Of a stretch of DNA of 64,000 nt, positions 32,920-43,770 are shown piece by piece. The DNA comes from Herbidospora daliensis (GTDB lineage Bacteria > Actinomycetota > Actinomycetes > Streptosporangiales > Streptosporangiaceae), in NCBI RefSeq assembly GCF_001570585.1, contig NZ_BBXF01000001.1, forward strand, positions 985,691 to 1,049,690, written 5' to 3'. Made by a program: the position numbers and the translations under genes. The notes under the pieces were generated by a model. The model had not been told where the DNA came from, made no database searches, and saw only the letters and a list, made by a program, of their open reading frames with translations. How positions within the stretch are numbered: position 1 is the first letter of the stretch; every line of letters starts with the position of its first letter.

Positions 32920-34586
32920 GCCCCGACGAGTTCGGCGTAGAGCGGCGACTCGGCGACCAGCGTCTCGTGCCGCCCCGACCACGCCCGCGCGCCGTCGAGC
33001 AGCAGGATCTCGTCGGCCCGCAGCGCCGAGGCGGCCCGATGCGCGATCACGACGAGCGTGCCGGGCCGCTCGCGGAAGGCCCGTTCGGCGCGGGCCTCGG
33101 CGGCGGGGTCGAGATGGCAGGTGGCCTCGTCGAGCACGACCAGCCGGGCCGGGCTGACGTACGCGCGGGCGAGGGCGACCAGCTGCCGCTGCCCGAGCGA
33201 GAGCGCGCCCGGGTCGAGCGGGGCGTCGAGGCCGCCCTCCACCAGCGGGCCGGCGCCGACCGCGCGGGCCGCGTCGAGCAGGTCGGCGTCGGTGGCCTCC
33301 GGGTGCAGGTAGCGGAGGTTGTCGCGGTAGGTGCCGGTGAAAACGTAGGACTCCTGCGGCAGCAGCGCGACGTGGTCGCGGGCCGGGGGCCGCCCGCCGA
33401 CGGTGACGAGCCCGCCGTCGGGGGCCCCCAGCCCGGCCAGCAGCAGGGCGAGGGTGGACTTGCCGATGCCGCTGGGACCGATGACGGCCAGGTGGCCGCC
33501 GTCGGGGACGTGGAAGCTCAGGTCGCGCAGGACGGGCTCGGCGCCGGGGTCGTAGGCGAAGGTGAGCCGTTCGGCGCGCACGTCCGCCGTCGCGGGGGCC
33601 GGGGTCGTCGCGGGCGGGGCGGCGGGGACCGCCCTGATCGTCTCGGTCAGCCGGCCGAGCGTCACCGAGAGCTGCAGGCCCGAGCCGCCGACCAGGTCGG
33701 TGAGGGTCTTCATGGCCGGGTCGAGGTGCATGGTCAGGTAGGTCGCCGCGCCGATGACCAGGCCGACGGTCAGCCCCCGGCCGAGCAGCCACGGCGTGGC
33801 GACGATGAGCGACAACAGCGGCAGGTAGCCGCCGATCGCGGTGACCACGCTGCGGGCGGCCAGCGCCCGCGCCATGCGCTGCTGGGCGTGCCGTTCGACC
33901 GTCATGGCCGCGCCGACCTCGGCGGTGACCTCGCCGGCGCGGCCGAACGCGGCGATGTCGCGGTGCCCGGCGAACGCGGCGGCGGCGTCGGCGGAGACCC
34001 GCTCCCCCGCCGTCAGCGCGGCCCGCTGCCGCCGGGCCAGGCTCGGCAGCAGCAGCCCGAACAGCGCCGCCGACAGCAGCACCGGCGGGATCGTCACCCA
34101 GACGATCTCCCCGGCCAGCGCGCTCAGCCCGAACACCGCCGCCGCCGTGGTGAAGACGAATCGGCGCAGCCCGTTCAGCAGGGCGGTCACGGTCCGGCGC
34201 ACCGACTCGACCTGCTGGGTGACGCGCGCGGTCGAGGCCCCGTCGGGCAGCGCGTGTTCGGGCCCGTGGACGAGGCCCGCCACCACCGCCCGCAGCAGGT
34301 CGTCACGCAGGGGCTCGATGACCGCGCCCAGCAGCGGATAGGTGAACCGCGACGCGACCGCCCCCACGGAGTAGGCCGCCAGCACCCCCGCCAGCCACCA
34401 CAAGCCGGTCGCCAGGTCACCGGCGAGGAACCCCCGGTCGACGGCCCTGGCCATGAACAGGCCCGACGCCATCGCGGGCAGCGCCTCGACCGCGGACCAG
34501 ACCGCCAGCAGGACGAGCTCCCGCCTCCTGGCCCGCAACGACCGGCCGAGCAGCCGGAACCCGGTGTCGCGCCCGGTGTCAGACAT
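32898..34586 (-). CDS. Lanthipeptide-locus ABC exporter 2 (permease-ATPase)
   Basis: A 562-residue ABC exporter half-transporter. Six N-terminal membrane helices (residues about 20-300) are followed by an ATPase domain with Walker A VIGPSGIGKSTLALLLAG, Q-loop LLPQESYVFTGTY, signature ALSLGQRQLVALARAY and Walker B LVVLDEATCHLDP. It lacks a C39 peptidase domain, so it does not itself process leader peptides. It overlaps the end of the first exporter gene by 8 bases. In the labyrinthopeptin locus two such half-transporters (labT1, labT2) likewise end the operon, so the pair probably forms a heterodimer exporting the modified peptides. Confidence 0.87.
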   Translation of the reverse strand: MSDTGRDTGFRLLGRSLRARRRELVLLAVWSAVEALPAMASGLFMARAVDRGFLAGDLATGLWWLAGVLAAYSVGAVASRFTYPLLGAVIEPLRDDLLRAVVAGLVHGPEHALPDGASTARVTQQVESVRRTVTALLNGLRRFVFTTAAAVFGLSALAGEIVWVTIPPVLLSAALFGLLLPSLARRQRAALTAGERVSADAAAAFAGHRDIAAFGRAGEVTAEVGAAMTVERHAQQRMARALAARSVVTAIGGYLPLLSLIVATPWLLGRGLTVGLVIGAATYLTMHLDPAMKTLTDLVGGSGLQLSVTLGRLTETIRAVPAAPPATTPAPATADVRAERLTFAYDPGAEPVLRDLSFHVPDGGHLAVIGPSGIGKSTLALLLAGLGAPDGGLVTVGGRPPARDHVALLPQESYVFTGTYRDNLRYLHPEATDADLLDAARAVGAGPLVEGGLDAPLDPGALSLGQRQLVALARAYVSPARLVVLDEATCHLDPAAEARAERAFRERPGTLVVIAHRAASALRADEILLLDGARAWSGRHETLVAESPLYAELVGAQTSPVC

Positions 34587-36243
34587 GGATCGGCTCCCGT
34601 TCCGCGCCGAACAGGCCGCGATAGTCGGCCTGTTCGAGCAGGTCGGCGTGGGGGGCGACGGCGCGCACGCCCGTGCCGTCGAGCCAGACGACCAGGTCGG
34701 CGCGGGCGGCCAGCGAGGCGCGGTGGGTGGCCACCAGCCGGGTCGCCGGATGCGCCGCGAGGGCGTGGCTGATGTGCAGTTCGGTCACGCTGTCGACGCT
34801 GGAGACGGCGTCGTCGAGGATCAGCAGCCGGGCCGGGCGGGCCAGCGCCCGCGCCAGGCCGAGCCGCTGCCGTTCGCCGCCCGACAGGGGCGCGTCGGCG
34901 CACGGGGTGTCGTATCCGGCGGGCAGGCGGCGCACGAACGTGTCGGCCCGCGCCAGCCGCGCCGCCTCCCGCACCCCGCCGGGGGAGCCGAAGCCGATCG
35001 CGTCGGCGACGGTGCCCGGCAGGTAGGCGGGGCGTTCGAAGGCCCAGCTCACCGCATCGGCCAGGGCGGGCGGCGACAGGTCGCGCAGCGGCACGCCGTC
35101 GAGCAGCACCTCGCCCTCGTCGGGGTCGAGCAGGCGCCCGGCGAGCTGGAGCAGGGTCGACTTGCCGGCGCCCGACTCCCCCACCACGGCAGCCATCGCG
35201 CCGCCGGGGACGGTCAGGTCGGCGTACCCGCCGGGAACCGAGACCCCCCGGAAGGTCAGCTCTCCGGGACCGGCGGGCAGCTCCCGGGCGCCCCGCGCGG
35301 TCGCGCCGACGGTCAGCACCTCGGCGAGGCGGCGGGCGCCGGCCCGCGCCTGGGCCAGCGCCATGAAGGCGTTGGCCTGGTTGAACAGGCCGAACGCCAT
35401 GCCGGCGTAGGCGGTCGCGGCGGCGAACTGGCCGGGCGTCAGCTCACCGGCCAGCAGCGTGTATCCGGCGGTGGCGACCACCGCGACCTGGATGAGCGGC
35501 AGCACCAGCGACGCGTGCAGGTTCAGCCGGCCCTGCAACGCCCACGACGCCCGCCCGGCGCGGTGCAGTTCGGGCAGGCCGGTGAGCACCCGGTCGATCT
35601 CGCGGCGCTCGGCCCCGGCCGCGCGCACGCTGCGCAGGCCGGTCAGCACCTCGGTCAGCCGCCCCGCGATCGAGCCCTGGACGGTCATGTAGTCGGTCAT
35701 CAGCGGCGAGGCGCGCCCGACGAAGAAGCGGATGATGAGGGTCACGACCGGCGCGCCGACCGCGAAGGCGACGCACAACCGCCAGTCGATCAGGGCCAGC
35801 GCGACCAGCGCGCCGCCCGACATCAGCAGCGACCCGATCCAACCGGCGGCGAGCGGCACCACCGAGGCGACCTCGCCCGTGTTGGTCAGGAGCCGGGTCG
35901 TCAGGTCGCCGGTCGAGAACGCCGCGCGGTCGCGCACCCCGAGGCGGAGCACGTGTCCGAGCAGGTCACGGCGCAGGCCCAGGACGAGCGTGTTGACATG
36001 CCATGGCGACACGAGGAGGCTGGCGATGTCAAGGAGGATCAGGACGGCGACCAGTCCGGCCAGCAGGCCGACGGTGCCGAGGTCACCCCCGGTGGTCTGG
36101 GCGTCGACGGCCGCGGCGAGCAGCGCCGGCAGGGCGAGTGCGGCGGCCGAGCGGCTCAGGTCGAGCAGCAGCAGCACGACGCTCCAGGCCGGGTTGGCCG
36201 TCACCGTCTCGATCAGCAGCCGGTCGGCAGGGGTGCGCGGCAT
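34579..36243 (-). CDS. Lanthipeptide-locus ABC exporter 1 (permease-ATPase)
   Basis: A 554-residue ABC exporter half-transporter with six helices and the coupling region ADYRGLF at the end. ATPase motifs: VVGESGAGKSTLLQLAGRLL, signature APLSGGERQRLGLARALARP, Walker B LLILDDAVSSVDS (Asp instead of the usual Glu after the Walker B Asp, as in one half of asymmetric exporters). I chose ATG at 36243, which has GGAGGA 9 bases upstream; a longer frame starts at 36312 without a ribosome site. It follows the last precursor gene by 75 bases. Confidence 0.87.
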   Translation of the reverse strand: MPRTPADRLLIETVTANPAWSVVLLLLDLSRSAAALALPALLAAAVDAQTTGGDLGTVGLLAGLVAVLILLDIASLLVSPWHVNTLVLGLRRDLLGHVLRLGVRDRAAFSTGDLTTRLLTNTGEVASVVPLAAGWIGSLLMSGGALVALALIDWRLCVAFAVGAPVVTLIIRFFVGRASPLMTDYMTVQGSIAGRLTEVLTGLRSVRAAGAERREIDRVLTGLPELHRAGRASWALQGRLNLHASLVLPLIQVAVVATAGYTLLAGELTPGQFAAATAYAGMAFGLFNQANAFMALAQARAGARRLAEVLTVGATARGARELPAGPGELTFRGVSVPGGYADLTVPGGAMAAVVGESGAGKSTLLQLAGRLLDPDEGEVLLDGVPLRDLSPPALADAVSWAFERPAYLPGTVADAIGFGSPGGVREAARLARADTFVRRLPAGYDTPCADAPLSGGERQRLGLARALARPARLLILDDAVSSVDSVTELHISHALAAHPATRLVATHRASLAARADLVVWLDGTGVRAVAPHADLLEQADYRGLFGAEREPIHV

Positions 36244-36318
36244 GATGAGATGTCCTCCGGTAGCGGCGCGAGCCGGGGCGTTACGGTCGCCCCGGCTCAC
36301 GCTGTCGGTCACGTCACG

Positions 36319-36483
36319 TCACATGCAGACGACGAGGCTCGCGGTGCTCGTGGTCAGGCAGGCCGAGAAGCTCGCGGTGCTGCCGAGGCAGATCCCGCCG
36401 GCGCTGACGGTGCTGTAGATGCTGTTCGGTCCGGCGCCGGCGTCGCCGGAACCCTGGCCCTGGAGGTTGAGGACGTATCCCAT
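36319..36483 (-). CDS. Class III lanthipeptide precursor, fifth copy (54 aa, triple block)
   Basis: A 54-residue peptide with the shared leader start MGYVLNLQ, a Gly-rich region GQGSGDAGAGPN, then the core. The core holds SIYSTVSAGGIC and, after LG, STASFSACLTTSTASLVVC with a final Met. The two last blocks are exact Ser-x2-Ser-x3-Cys labionin motifs. The first is a longer Ser-rich version with four or more residues before Cys. It is the longest of the five precursors and the last before the exporters. AGAGAAG lies upstream of the ATG. Found by reading the short frame directly. Confidence 0.85.
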   Translation of the reverse strand: MGYVLNLQGQGSGDAGAGPNSIYSTVSAGGICLGSTASFSACLTTSTASLVVCM

Positions 36484-36513
36484 GGTCTTCTCTTTTCTGG
36501 TGAGGGAGATGGA

Positions 36514-36642
36514 TTAGCAGAGGGCGAGGCTGGTGGTCGAGAAGCAGGTGACGGGGCTCAGGAAGCTGAGCCACGAGTCGGCGCCGTCGCCGGGGGCTTC
36601 GGCGGCGACCTTGGTGGCCTGCAGGTTCAGGACGTAGCTCAT
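36514..36642 (-). CDS. Class III lanthipeptide precursor, fourth copy (42 aa)
   Basis: A 42-residue peptide. Leader MSYVLNLQATKVAAEAPGDG carries the LNLQ variant of the class III LLDLQ recognition motif. The core ends SFLSPVTCFSTTSLALC: two Ser-x2-Ser-x3-Cys blocks with one residue (Phe) between, finishing exactly at the last Cys. GAAGGGA precedes the ATG. The stop is TAA, rare in this window. Confidence 0.87.
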   Translation of the reverse strand: MSYVLNLQATKVAAEAPGDGADSWLSFLSPVTCFSTTSLALC

Positions 36643-36666
36643 GAGTGGGGTTCCCTTCTCGGGGTC

Positions 36667-36801
36667 TCAGGTCCAGGGGCAGAGGAAGAGGCTGGCGCCG
36701 CTCTGGCAGTTGATCCAGCTGTTGGTCGAGAACGACAACGCCGCGTTGCGGTCGGCGTGGGCCGAACGGGTGGTGGTCTGCAGGTTCAGGACGTAACCCA
36801 T
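36667..36801 (-). CDS. Class III lanthipeptide precursor, third copy (44 aa)
   Basis: A 44-residue peptide with leader MGYVLNLQTTTRSAHADR and core STNSWINCQSGASLFLC followed by a three-residue tail PWT. Two Ser-x2-Ser-x3-Cys blocks are separated by one residue (Gln). Extra Ser residues in ALSFS precede the first block. It is the only precursor with residues after the final Cys apart from the Met-ended fifth copy. Confidence 0.87.
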   Translation of the reverse strand: MGYVLNLQTTTRSAHADRNAALSFSTNSWINCQSGASLFLCPWT

Positions 36802-36820
36802 GGGTGGTGCCTCGCTTTCG

Positions 36821-36940
36821 CTAGCAGATGGAGATGCTCCAGTTGGAGAAGCAGAGCGACAGGCTGGGCGTGCTCGGCATGAGCGCGCTCTGCTCGGCGG
36901 CCTCGGCGGTGATGCCCTGCAGGTTCAGGACGTAGGACAT
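36821..36940 (-). CDS. Class III lanthipeptide precursor, second copy (39 aa)
   Basis: A 39-residue peptide with leader MSYVLNLQGITAEAAEQSAL and core STPSLSLCFSNWSISIC. Two Ser-x2-Ser-x3-Cys blocks are separated by Phe, ending at the last Cys. AGAAGGGAA precedes the ATG. The core is entirely Ser, hydrophobic residues and Cys, as expected for a labionin-containing peptide. Confidence 0.88.
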   Translation of the reverse strand: MSYVLNLQGITAEAAEQSALMPSTPSLSLCFSNWSISIC

Positions 36941-36956
36941 GGCGGTTCCCTTCTGG

Positions 36957-37076
36957 TCAGCAGAGGAAGAGGGTCAGCCCGCTGATGCAGAACGAGGGGC
37001 TGAGGCTGGAGGGGCCCATGAGCTGGGCGGGTTCCTTGGAGACCTCGCGGGCCTGGAGGTCGAGGACGAAGGCCAT
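36957..37076 (-). CDS. Class III lanthipeptide precursor, first copy (39 aa)
   Basis: A 39-residue peptide directly downstream of the synthetase gene. Leader MAFVLDLQAREVSKEPAQLM has the canonical LDLQ motif of class III leaders. The core is SSLSPSFCISGLTLFLC: Ser-x2-Ser-x3-Cys, one residue, then Ser-x2-Thr-x3-Cys, the only block here with Thr at the second position. AGAAAGGA precedes the ATG. It is 37 bases from the LanKC stop, in the same transcript. Confidence 0.9.
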   Translation of the reverse strand: MAFVLDLQAREVSKEPAQLMGPSSLSPSFCISGLTLFLC

Positions 37077-37113
37077 CGGGGTGATCCTTTCTGTGACGGG
37101 TGGAGCGGTGGGG

Positions 37114-39699
37114 TCACCTCGCCGTGAACGGCCGCAGGAAGGGCAGCAGCTCAAGGGAGGGGTCACGGAGCGCGGCGAGCGCGTGGAGGATGCCGGCGGC
37201 GCCGGTGCCGAAGTCCATCGACAGCCGCATCAGCTGGTCGCCGGGGAAGGCCACCTCGCCCCGCAGCCCGACCATGTGCAGCTTCAGCCGCTCGCGCTTG
37301 ACCGCGATCAGGTCGTCGAGGGTCGGGTCGCCGGGGTAGTGGTCGCGCAGGTGGTTCAGGAAGCCCATCTGGCCGGCCGTGCCGTAGAAGACCATCGGGC
37401 AGATGTGGAACTCGGCGTGCCCGGCGCGGCGCAGCCCGTCGAGTGAGGCGAGCAGGTCGTCGCGCCGCCGGTGGCGCAGCAGCTCGGCCAGCGCCAGCCC
37501 GACCCCGGCCGACCCGAGCCCGATGTAGGGCATCAGCCGCCAGCCCTCGTCGACCAGCAGCGAGTCGCCCTCGGTGGTGGTGCAGCAGTCGAGGTCGAGC
37601 CTGATGGCGTGCTCGGCGGCGTCGAGGTGGGCGGGGTCGCCGGTCTCCTCGTAGAGGCGGGTGAACAGCAGCGACGAGCCCGAGGTGCCATGAAGCAGGC
37701 CGGCCTTGCGGTGGCGGCCGGTCTCGTCGACCGGTTTGGGGGGATCGTGGCGCAGCCGGTCGGCCAGGTCGGCGGCCATCTTCACGGCCAGGTCGCGGCG
37801 GCCCGGGTCGTCGAGCCGCCGGGCGAAGTAGAGCTGGGTGAGCGCCACTCCGCTGACGCCGGTCATGATCTCGTCGGCCATCTGCGGGGTGCCGCTGCGC
37901 TCGATGACGCCGAGCACCTCCAGGGCGGCGTCGCGGTTGCCGATCTCCTCGAAGGCGTAGGCGATGCCGTGGAGGCCGTCGTAGAGGCCGAGCCGGTGCA
38001 GGCCCTGGTGCTCGCGCACCCGCCTGAGCAGCCACTCCTCGTGTTCCTCTCGGCGGCCGTAGCCCGACTTCGCCATCGCGTAGAGCACGCCGGCCGCGCC
38101 GTAGCCGAAGCCGAGGCCGCCGAGGTTGAACTGCTCGACGTCGCCGGGGAACAGCCGGTCGTCGCGGTCGGGCGTGGCGCTGGCCCAGACCGTCTTCGCC
38201 AGGGAGTCCTCGATGGCCGGCCAGTCGCCGCTCTCGATCAGCCGGGCCGAACGGGCCATCTGCTCGGGCGTGCCGGCGAAGTCGGACGGCCCCAGGTCGA
38301 GCAGGTCGAGCACCTGCGCGCCCCAGCCGGCCGGCACCGGGAACCGCTCCTCGACGAACCGCACGAGCGCCTCGGCGCGGGTGCTGTCGAGGGTGAACAG
38401 CACGGTCAGCGGCACGAACGGGGCGACCTTCAGGCAGCCCAGCGCGTAGCGGTCGGCCGCCAGGGCGTCGCGCTGGTCGGGCGGCACGAAGCCGGGCGCG
38501 CCCATGCCGATCCGCTGCTCGGCGGCGGCGTAGGTGGACAGCTCGAAGTCGATGAGCTTGACCCTGCCGTCCTCGGTGATCATCACGTTGTTCGGGTGGA
38601 GGTCGCCGAACGCGATGCCGCGCTCGTGCAGCCGGCCGACCACCTCGACGATCTGGTCGGTGGTGTCGATCGCCCACGCGGTGAACTCGGCGATCTCCTC
38701 CTCGCTCGGGTCGGCCTTGATCAGGGGCGCCTTCAGGATCATGCGCTTGTTGAACGTGACGCCGTCGACCAGCTCCTGGACGAGGAAGTGGTGCTCCCAC
38801 AGCTGGAAGTAGTCGTAGACGTCGACCACCGCGTCGAGGTCGGCCAGCTTCCCGAGGAACTCGTGCTCGCGCTTCAACCGGCTGACCGCGTCGCGGCCCT
38901 TCTGGTCGAGCCCCGCGCCGGGCCGGGCCTCCTTCAGCACGACCTTCCGGCCGGTGGCCTTCTCGACGGCGACGTAGAGCCCGCCGCCGTTGGAGAAGTG
39001 CATGGCCGACTCGATCTCGTACGGGAAGTCGGCCGGCGCCTCGTTCGACTGCCGCTCCTCCAGGTGAGGCACCAGCCAGGCCGGCGGGCACACCCAGTCG
39101 GGCACGTAGAAGACCGGGTCGCGCTTGTCGACGACGAGCTCGCCGTCGGGGTCCTCGATCGCCATCGCCGGCTCGCCCAGCTCGTTGCGGGTCATACGCT
39201 CGACGAAGCCGCCGTAGCGCAGGTAGAGCGGCCCCTCCTGCCAGCGCAGGTCGGACAGGATGTAGGGCCCGCCCATGCCCTCGAGCTGGGGGCCGAGCTC
39301 GTCGAGGATCTTCCGCAGCTGGTCGTCGTCGGCCGGGTAGATCGTCATGAACTTGCCGCTGCCGCCTCGGTCGGCGTACTTGAGGTTGCGCCCGATGAAG
39401 GCCGCCTCGCTCACGAGGAACTTGAAGCTGACCCGCTCGTCGAGGCAGTAGCGGCTCACGATGTCGAGCACCGCCTGGGCGTTCTCCCGCCGTGCCGAGA
39501 CGTGGATCTTCCACCCCTGGGGCGGCAACACGACCGAGGCGCACATGACGTTGAACCAGGGCCCCTTGCGCCCGGTCACCCAGCCTTCCGGGGCCGCCTC
39601 CCCGGCCTGCCGATAACCCGCCTGCGTCGCGGCCCACGTGTGGGACTCGTCGTAGAAGAGGCGATCGGCGAAACAGTACTCGATGTATTGGAGTTTCAT
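37114..39699 (-). CDS. lanKC: Class III lanthipeptide synthetase LanKC
   Basis: An 861-residue three-domain enzyme that phosphorylates, eliminates and cyclises Ser/Thr/Cys in the precursors. The N-terminal lyase domain is about residues 1-200 (YCFADRLFYD at the start). The Ser/Thr-kinase-like domain is about 205-500, with the ATP-binding Lys in GRKVVLKEARPG, catalytic loop HERGIAFGDLHPNNVMITED and KLIDFELS in place of DFG. The C-terminal LanC-like domain is about 530-861, with HGTSGSSLLFTRLYEETG and CPMVFYGTAGQMGFL but without the Cys-Cys-His zinc ligands, which marks class III rather than class IV. ATG at 39699 with AGGA upstream. It heads the precursor-exporter operon. Confidence 0.93.
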   Translation of the reverse strand: MKLQYIEYCFADRLFYDESHTWAATQAGYRQAGEAAPEGWVTGRKGPWFNVMCASVVLPPQGWKIHVSARRENAQAVLDIVSRYCLDERVSFKFLVSEAAFIGRNLKYADRGGSGKFMTIYPADDDQLRKILDELGPQLEGMGGPYILSDLRWQEGPLYLRYGGFVERMTRNELGEPAMAIEDPDGELVVDKRDPVFYVPDWVCPPAWLVPHLEERQSNEAPADFPYEIESAMHFSNGGGLYVAVEKATGRKVVLKEARPGAGLDQKGRDAVSRLKREHEFLGKLADLDAVVDVYDYFQLWEHHFLVQELVDGVTFNKRMILKAPLIKADPSEEEIAEFTAWAIDTTDQIVEVVGRLHERGIAFGDLHPNNVMITEDGRVKLIDFELSTYAAAEQRIGMGAPGFVPPDQRDALAADRYALGCLKVAPFVPLTVLFTLDSTRAEALVRFVEERFPVPAGWGAQVLDLLDLGPSDFAGTPEQMARSARLIESGDWPAIEDSLAKTVWASATPDRDDRLFPGDVEQFNLGGLGFGYGAAGVLYAMAKSGYGRREEHEEWLLRRVREHQGLHRLGLYDGLHGIAYAFEEIGNRDAALEVLGVIERSGTPQMADEIMTGVSGVALTQLYFARRLDDPGRRDLAVKMAADLADRLRHDPPKPVDETGRHRKAGLLHGTSGSSLLFTRLYEETGDPAHLDAAEHAIRLDLDCCTTTEGDSLLVDEGWRLMPYIGLGSAGVGLALAELLRHRRRDDLLASLDGLRRAGHAEFHICPMVFYGTAGQMGFLNHLRDHYPGDPTLDDLIAVKRERLKLHMVGLRGEVAFPGDQLMRLSMDFGTGAAGILHALAALRDPSLELLPFLRPFTAR

Positions 39700-39738
39700 G
39701 CGCACCGTCCTGGGACCGTTTACCGGGGCTTCGGAGGA

Positions 39739-39777
39739 ACTGATCAGTACGGTACTCGGCGGCGTTTGAATGTCCAA
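39739..39777 (-). promoter_or_regulatory. Probable promoter and operator of the lanthipeptide operon
   Basis: On the minus strand TTGGAC (39777-39772) is separated by 17 bases from TACCGT (39754-39749), resembling a housekeeping actinobacterial promoter. The -10 lies inside the palindrome AGTAC-G-GTACT (39746-39756). A second palindrome ACTGATCAGT (39739-39748) overlaps the presumed start. A repressor could act here. Confidence 0.5.
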
Positions 39778-39779
39778 TT

Positions 39780-40215
39780 ACGGTACGTGTCATTCATAAT
39801 CCCGGCGACCCCGTTATGGCGGGGATTCGAATGCAGGCGGGAATCGGGTGTGCGCGTTGGGTTATTTCGGCCGCAGGCTACCGCAGGTTACGGAACTCTG
39901 TTGCGGATGGCCTACGCCGCAGGTAGAGTACTCAACTTTCGGCCGGTGAGGTTGCGGAGAGTTACACGGGGCGGAGAAAAAATCATGCGTTTTGCTCCAC
40001 ACCGAAAGACCGAAACACAATGCCTCAAATTCGGCGCCAGACGAAACAACCCCGACCACATTGCTCCGGCATGCCACAAGAGAGAGCAATTTCGTCATTC
40101 GTTCGACAGCCGGGCCCACACTATTTCGGCGCCGAGCAAAAAAGAACTTTGTCATTTCGGCGACCAACGAAACAGCCATTCTTATAAGGTCACGCGACGC
40201 CCGACACCGGATGCA
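39780..40215. other. Low-GC non-coding region upstream of lanKC
   Basis: No convincing gene. Base composition is clearly less GC-rich than its surroundings. Two related 22-base stretches occur at about 40026-40048 and 40154-40176 (TTCGGCGCCAGACGAAACAA versus TTCGGCGACCAACGAAACAG). It may be the decayed edge of the acquired lanthipeptide locus. Confidence 0.5.
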
Positions 40216-40216
40216 C

Positions 40217-40715
40217 CTGACGTGCCCCGTGCCTAGCGCCGCAGCGCGGCCGGGGGCGGTAGGCGAGCTCCTCTGACATCGCGGCGCGGGACTCCGGCCA
40301 ACACCCGGTGCCCCGGCGACAGACATGCCCGCGCCCTGCATCACCCCGAGGCGGACGCGAGAGTGACGGACGAGCTTGCCTGGCATGACATCGCGGGACG
40401 CCGGCCAGTGCCGGGTGCGGCGGCGACTGACGCGCCCATGCCTTGCATCCCGCCGCGAGACGGGCGCAGGAACACCGGGCGGGCCTCTCGGCGCGGGGCA
40501 GTGGCCAGCACCGAGCGCGGCGGCTGACGTGCCCGTGCCTTGCATCGCACCGCGAGGTGGGTGCGAAAGCGGGCCGGCTTCTCTAGCGTCGCGGCGCGGG
40601 GCGGTGGCCAGCGCCGGGTGCGGCGGCGGGTGACGTGCCCGTGCTTTGCATCACGCCGCGAGATGGGTGCGTTGGCTGCGGGCTGGCTGCGCTGGCATCT
40701 CGGCGCCGGGTGCGG
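40217..40715. repeat. Degenerate ~100-base tandem repeats
   Basis: At least four imperfect copies are anchored by TGCATC at about 40338, 40445, 40542 and 40648 (spacings 107, 97, 106). Each copy has a neighbourhood like GCGGCGGCTGACGTGCCCGT then CTTGCATC and CCGCGAGATGGGTGCG. A weaker copy lies near 40220. No gene of normal character is found in them. Confidence 0.7.
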
Positions 40716-40850
40716 CGGGTGTCATGGCCGGATATTTCCGGCGTTGCGGCGCGAGCTTGGAGCGGAGGTTGGCGCCGGGGCGGTGCGGACCCTCGGCGGT
40801 GGGTGGGGCCGGGGTGGGCGAAGCCGTAACGGGAGAAGGTTTTTGAAAAG

Positions 40851-40879
40851 GGAAAGCCGCCCGGATCGGCCGGGCGGCT
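40851..40879 (-). terminator. acnA terminator
   Basis: AAAGCCGCCCGG (40851-40862) pairs with CCGGGCGGCTTT (40868-40879), a perfect 12-base stem with a 5-base loop. It lies 10 bases after the acnA stop and is followed by TTTCCCTTTTC in the minus direction. Confidence 0.85.
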
Positions 40880-40889
40880 TTCTCGGTGG

Positions 40890-43628
<2,739 letters not shown>

Positions 43629-43770
43629 GAAGTCTCGCCTCCCCAAAGTTTTCTGTTGACGACTCGCCCGGCCATCCTCCCGTACGCACGGGAGGGGTTG
43701 ATCGGTCAGGCTCGCCTAACCTTGGGCGAATATCTCTTGATGTCAAGATATCGCATTCTCGCGCGGGATC

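Noticed and set aside
36314-36574. Alternative 86-codon minus-strand frame across the last two lanthipeptide precursors
   Set aside because: Gln/Arg/His-rich and without similarity. The other frame gives two precursors with matching leaders and Ser/Cys cores.
39992-40276. 94-codon plus-strand frame in the low-GC region near lanKC
   Set aside because: No ribosome site, no recognisable domain, composition unlike genes here, and it runs into the degenerate repeats.
40217-40715. CRISPR-like array
   Set aside because: Copies are imperfect throughout, spacing varies and there are no unique spacers or cas genes.
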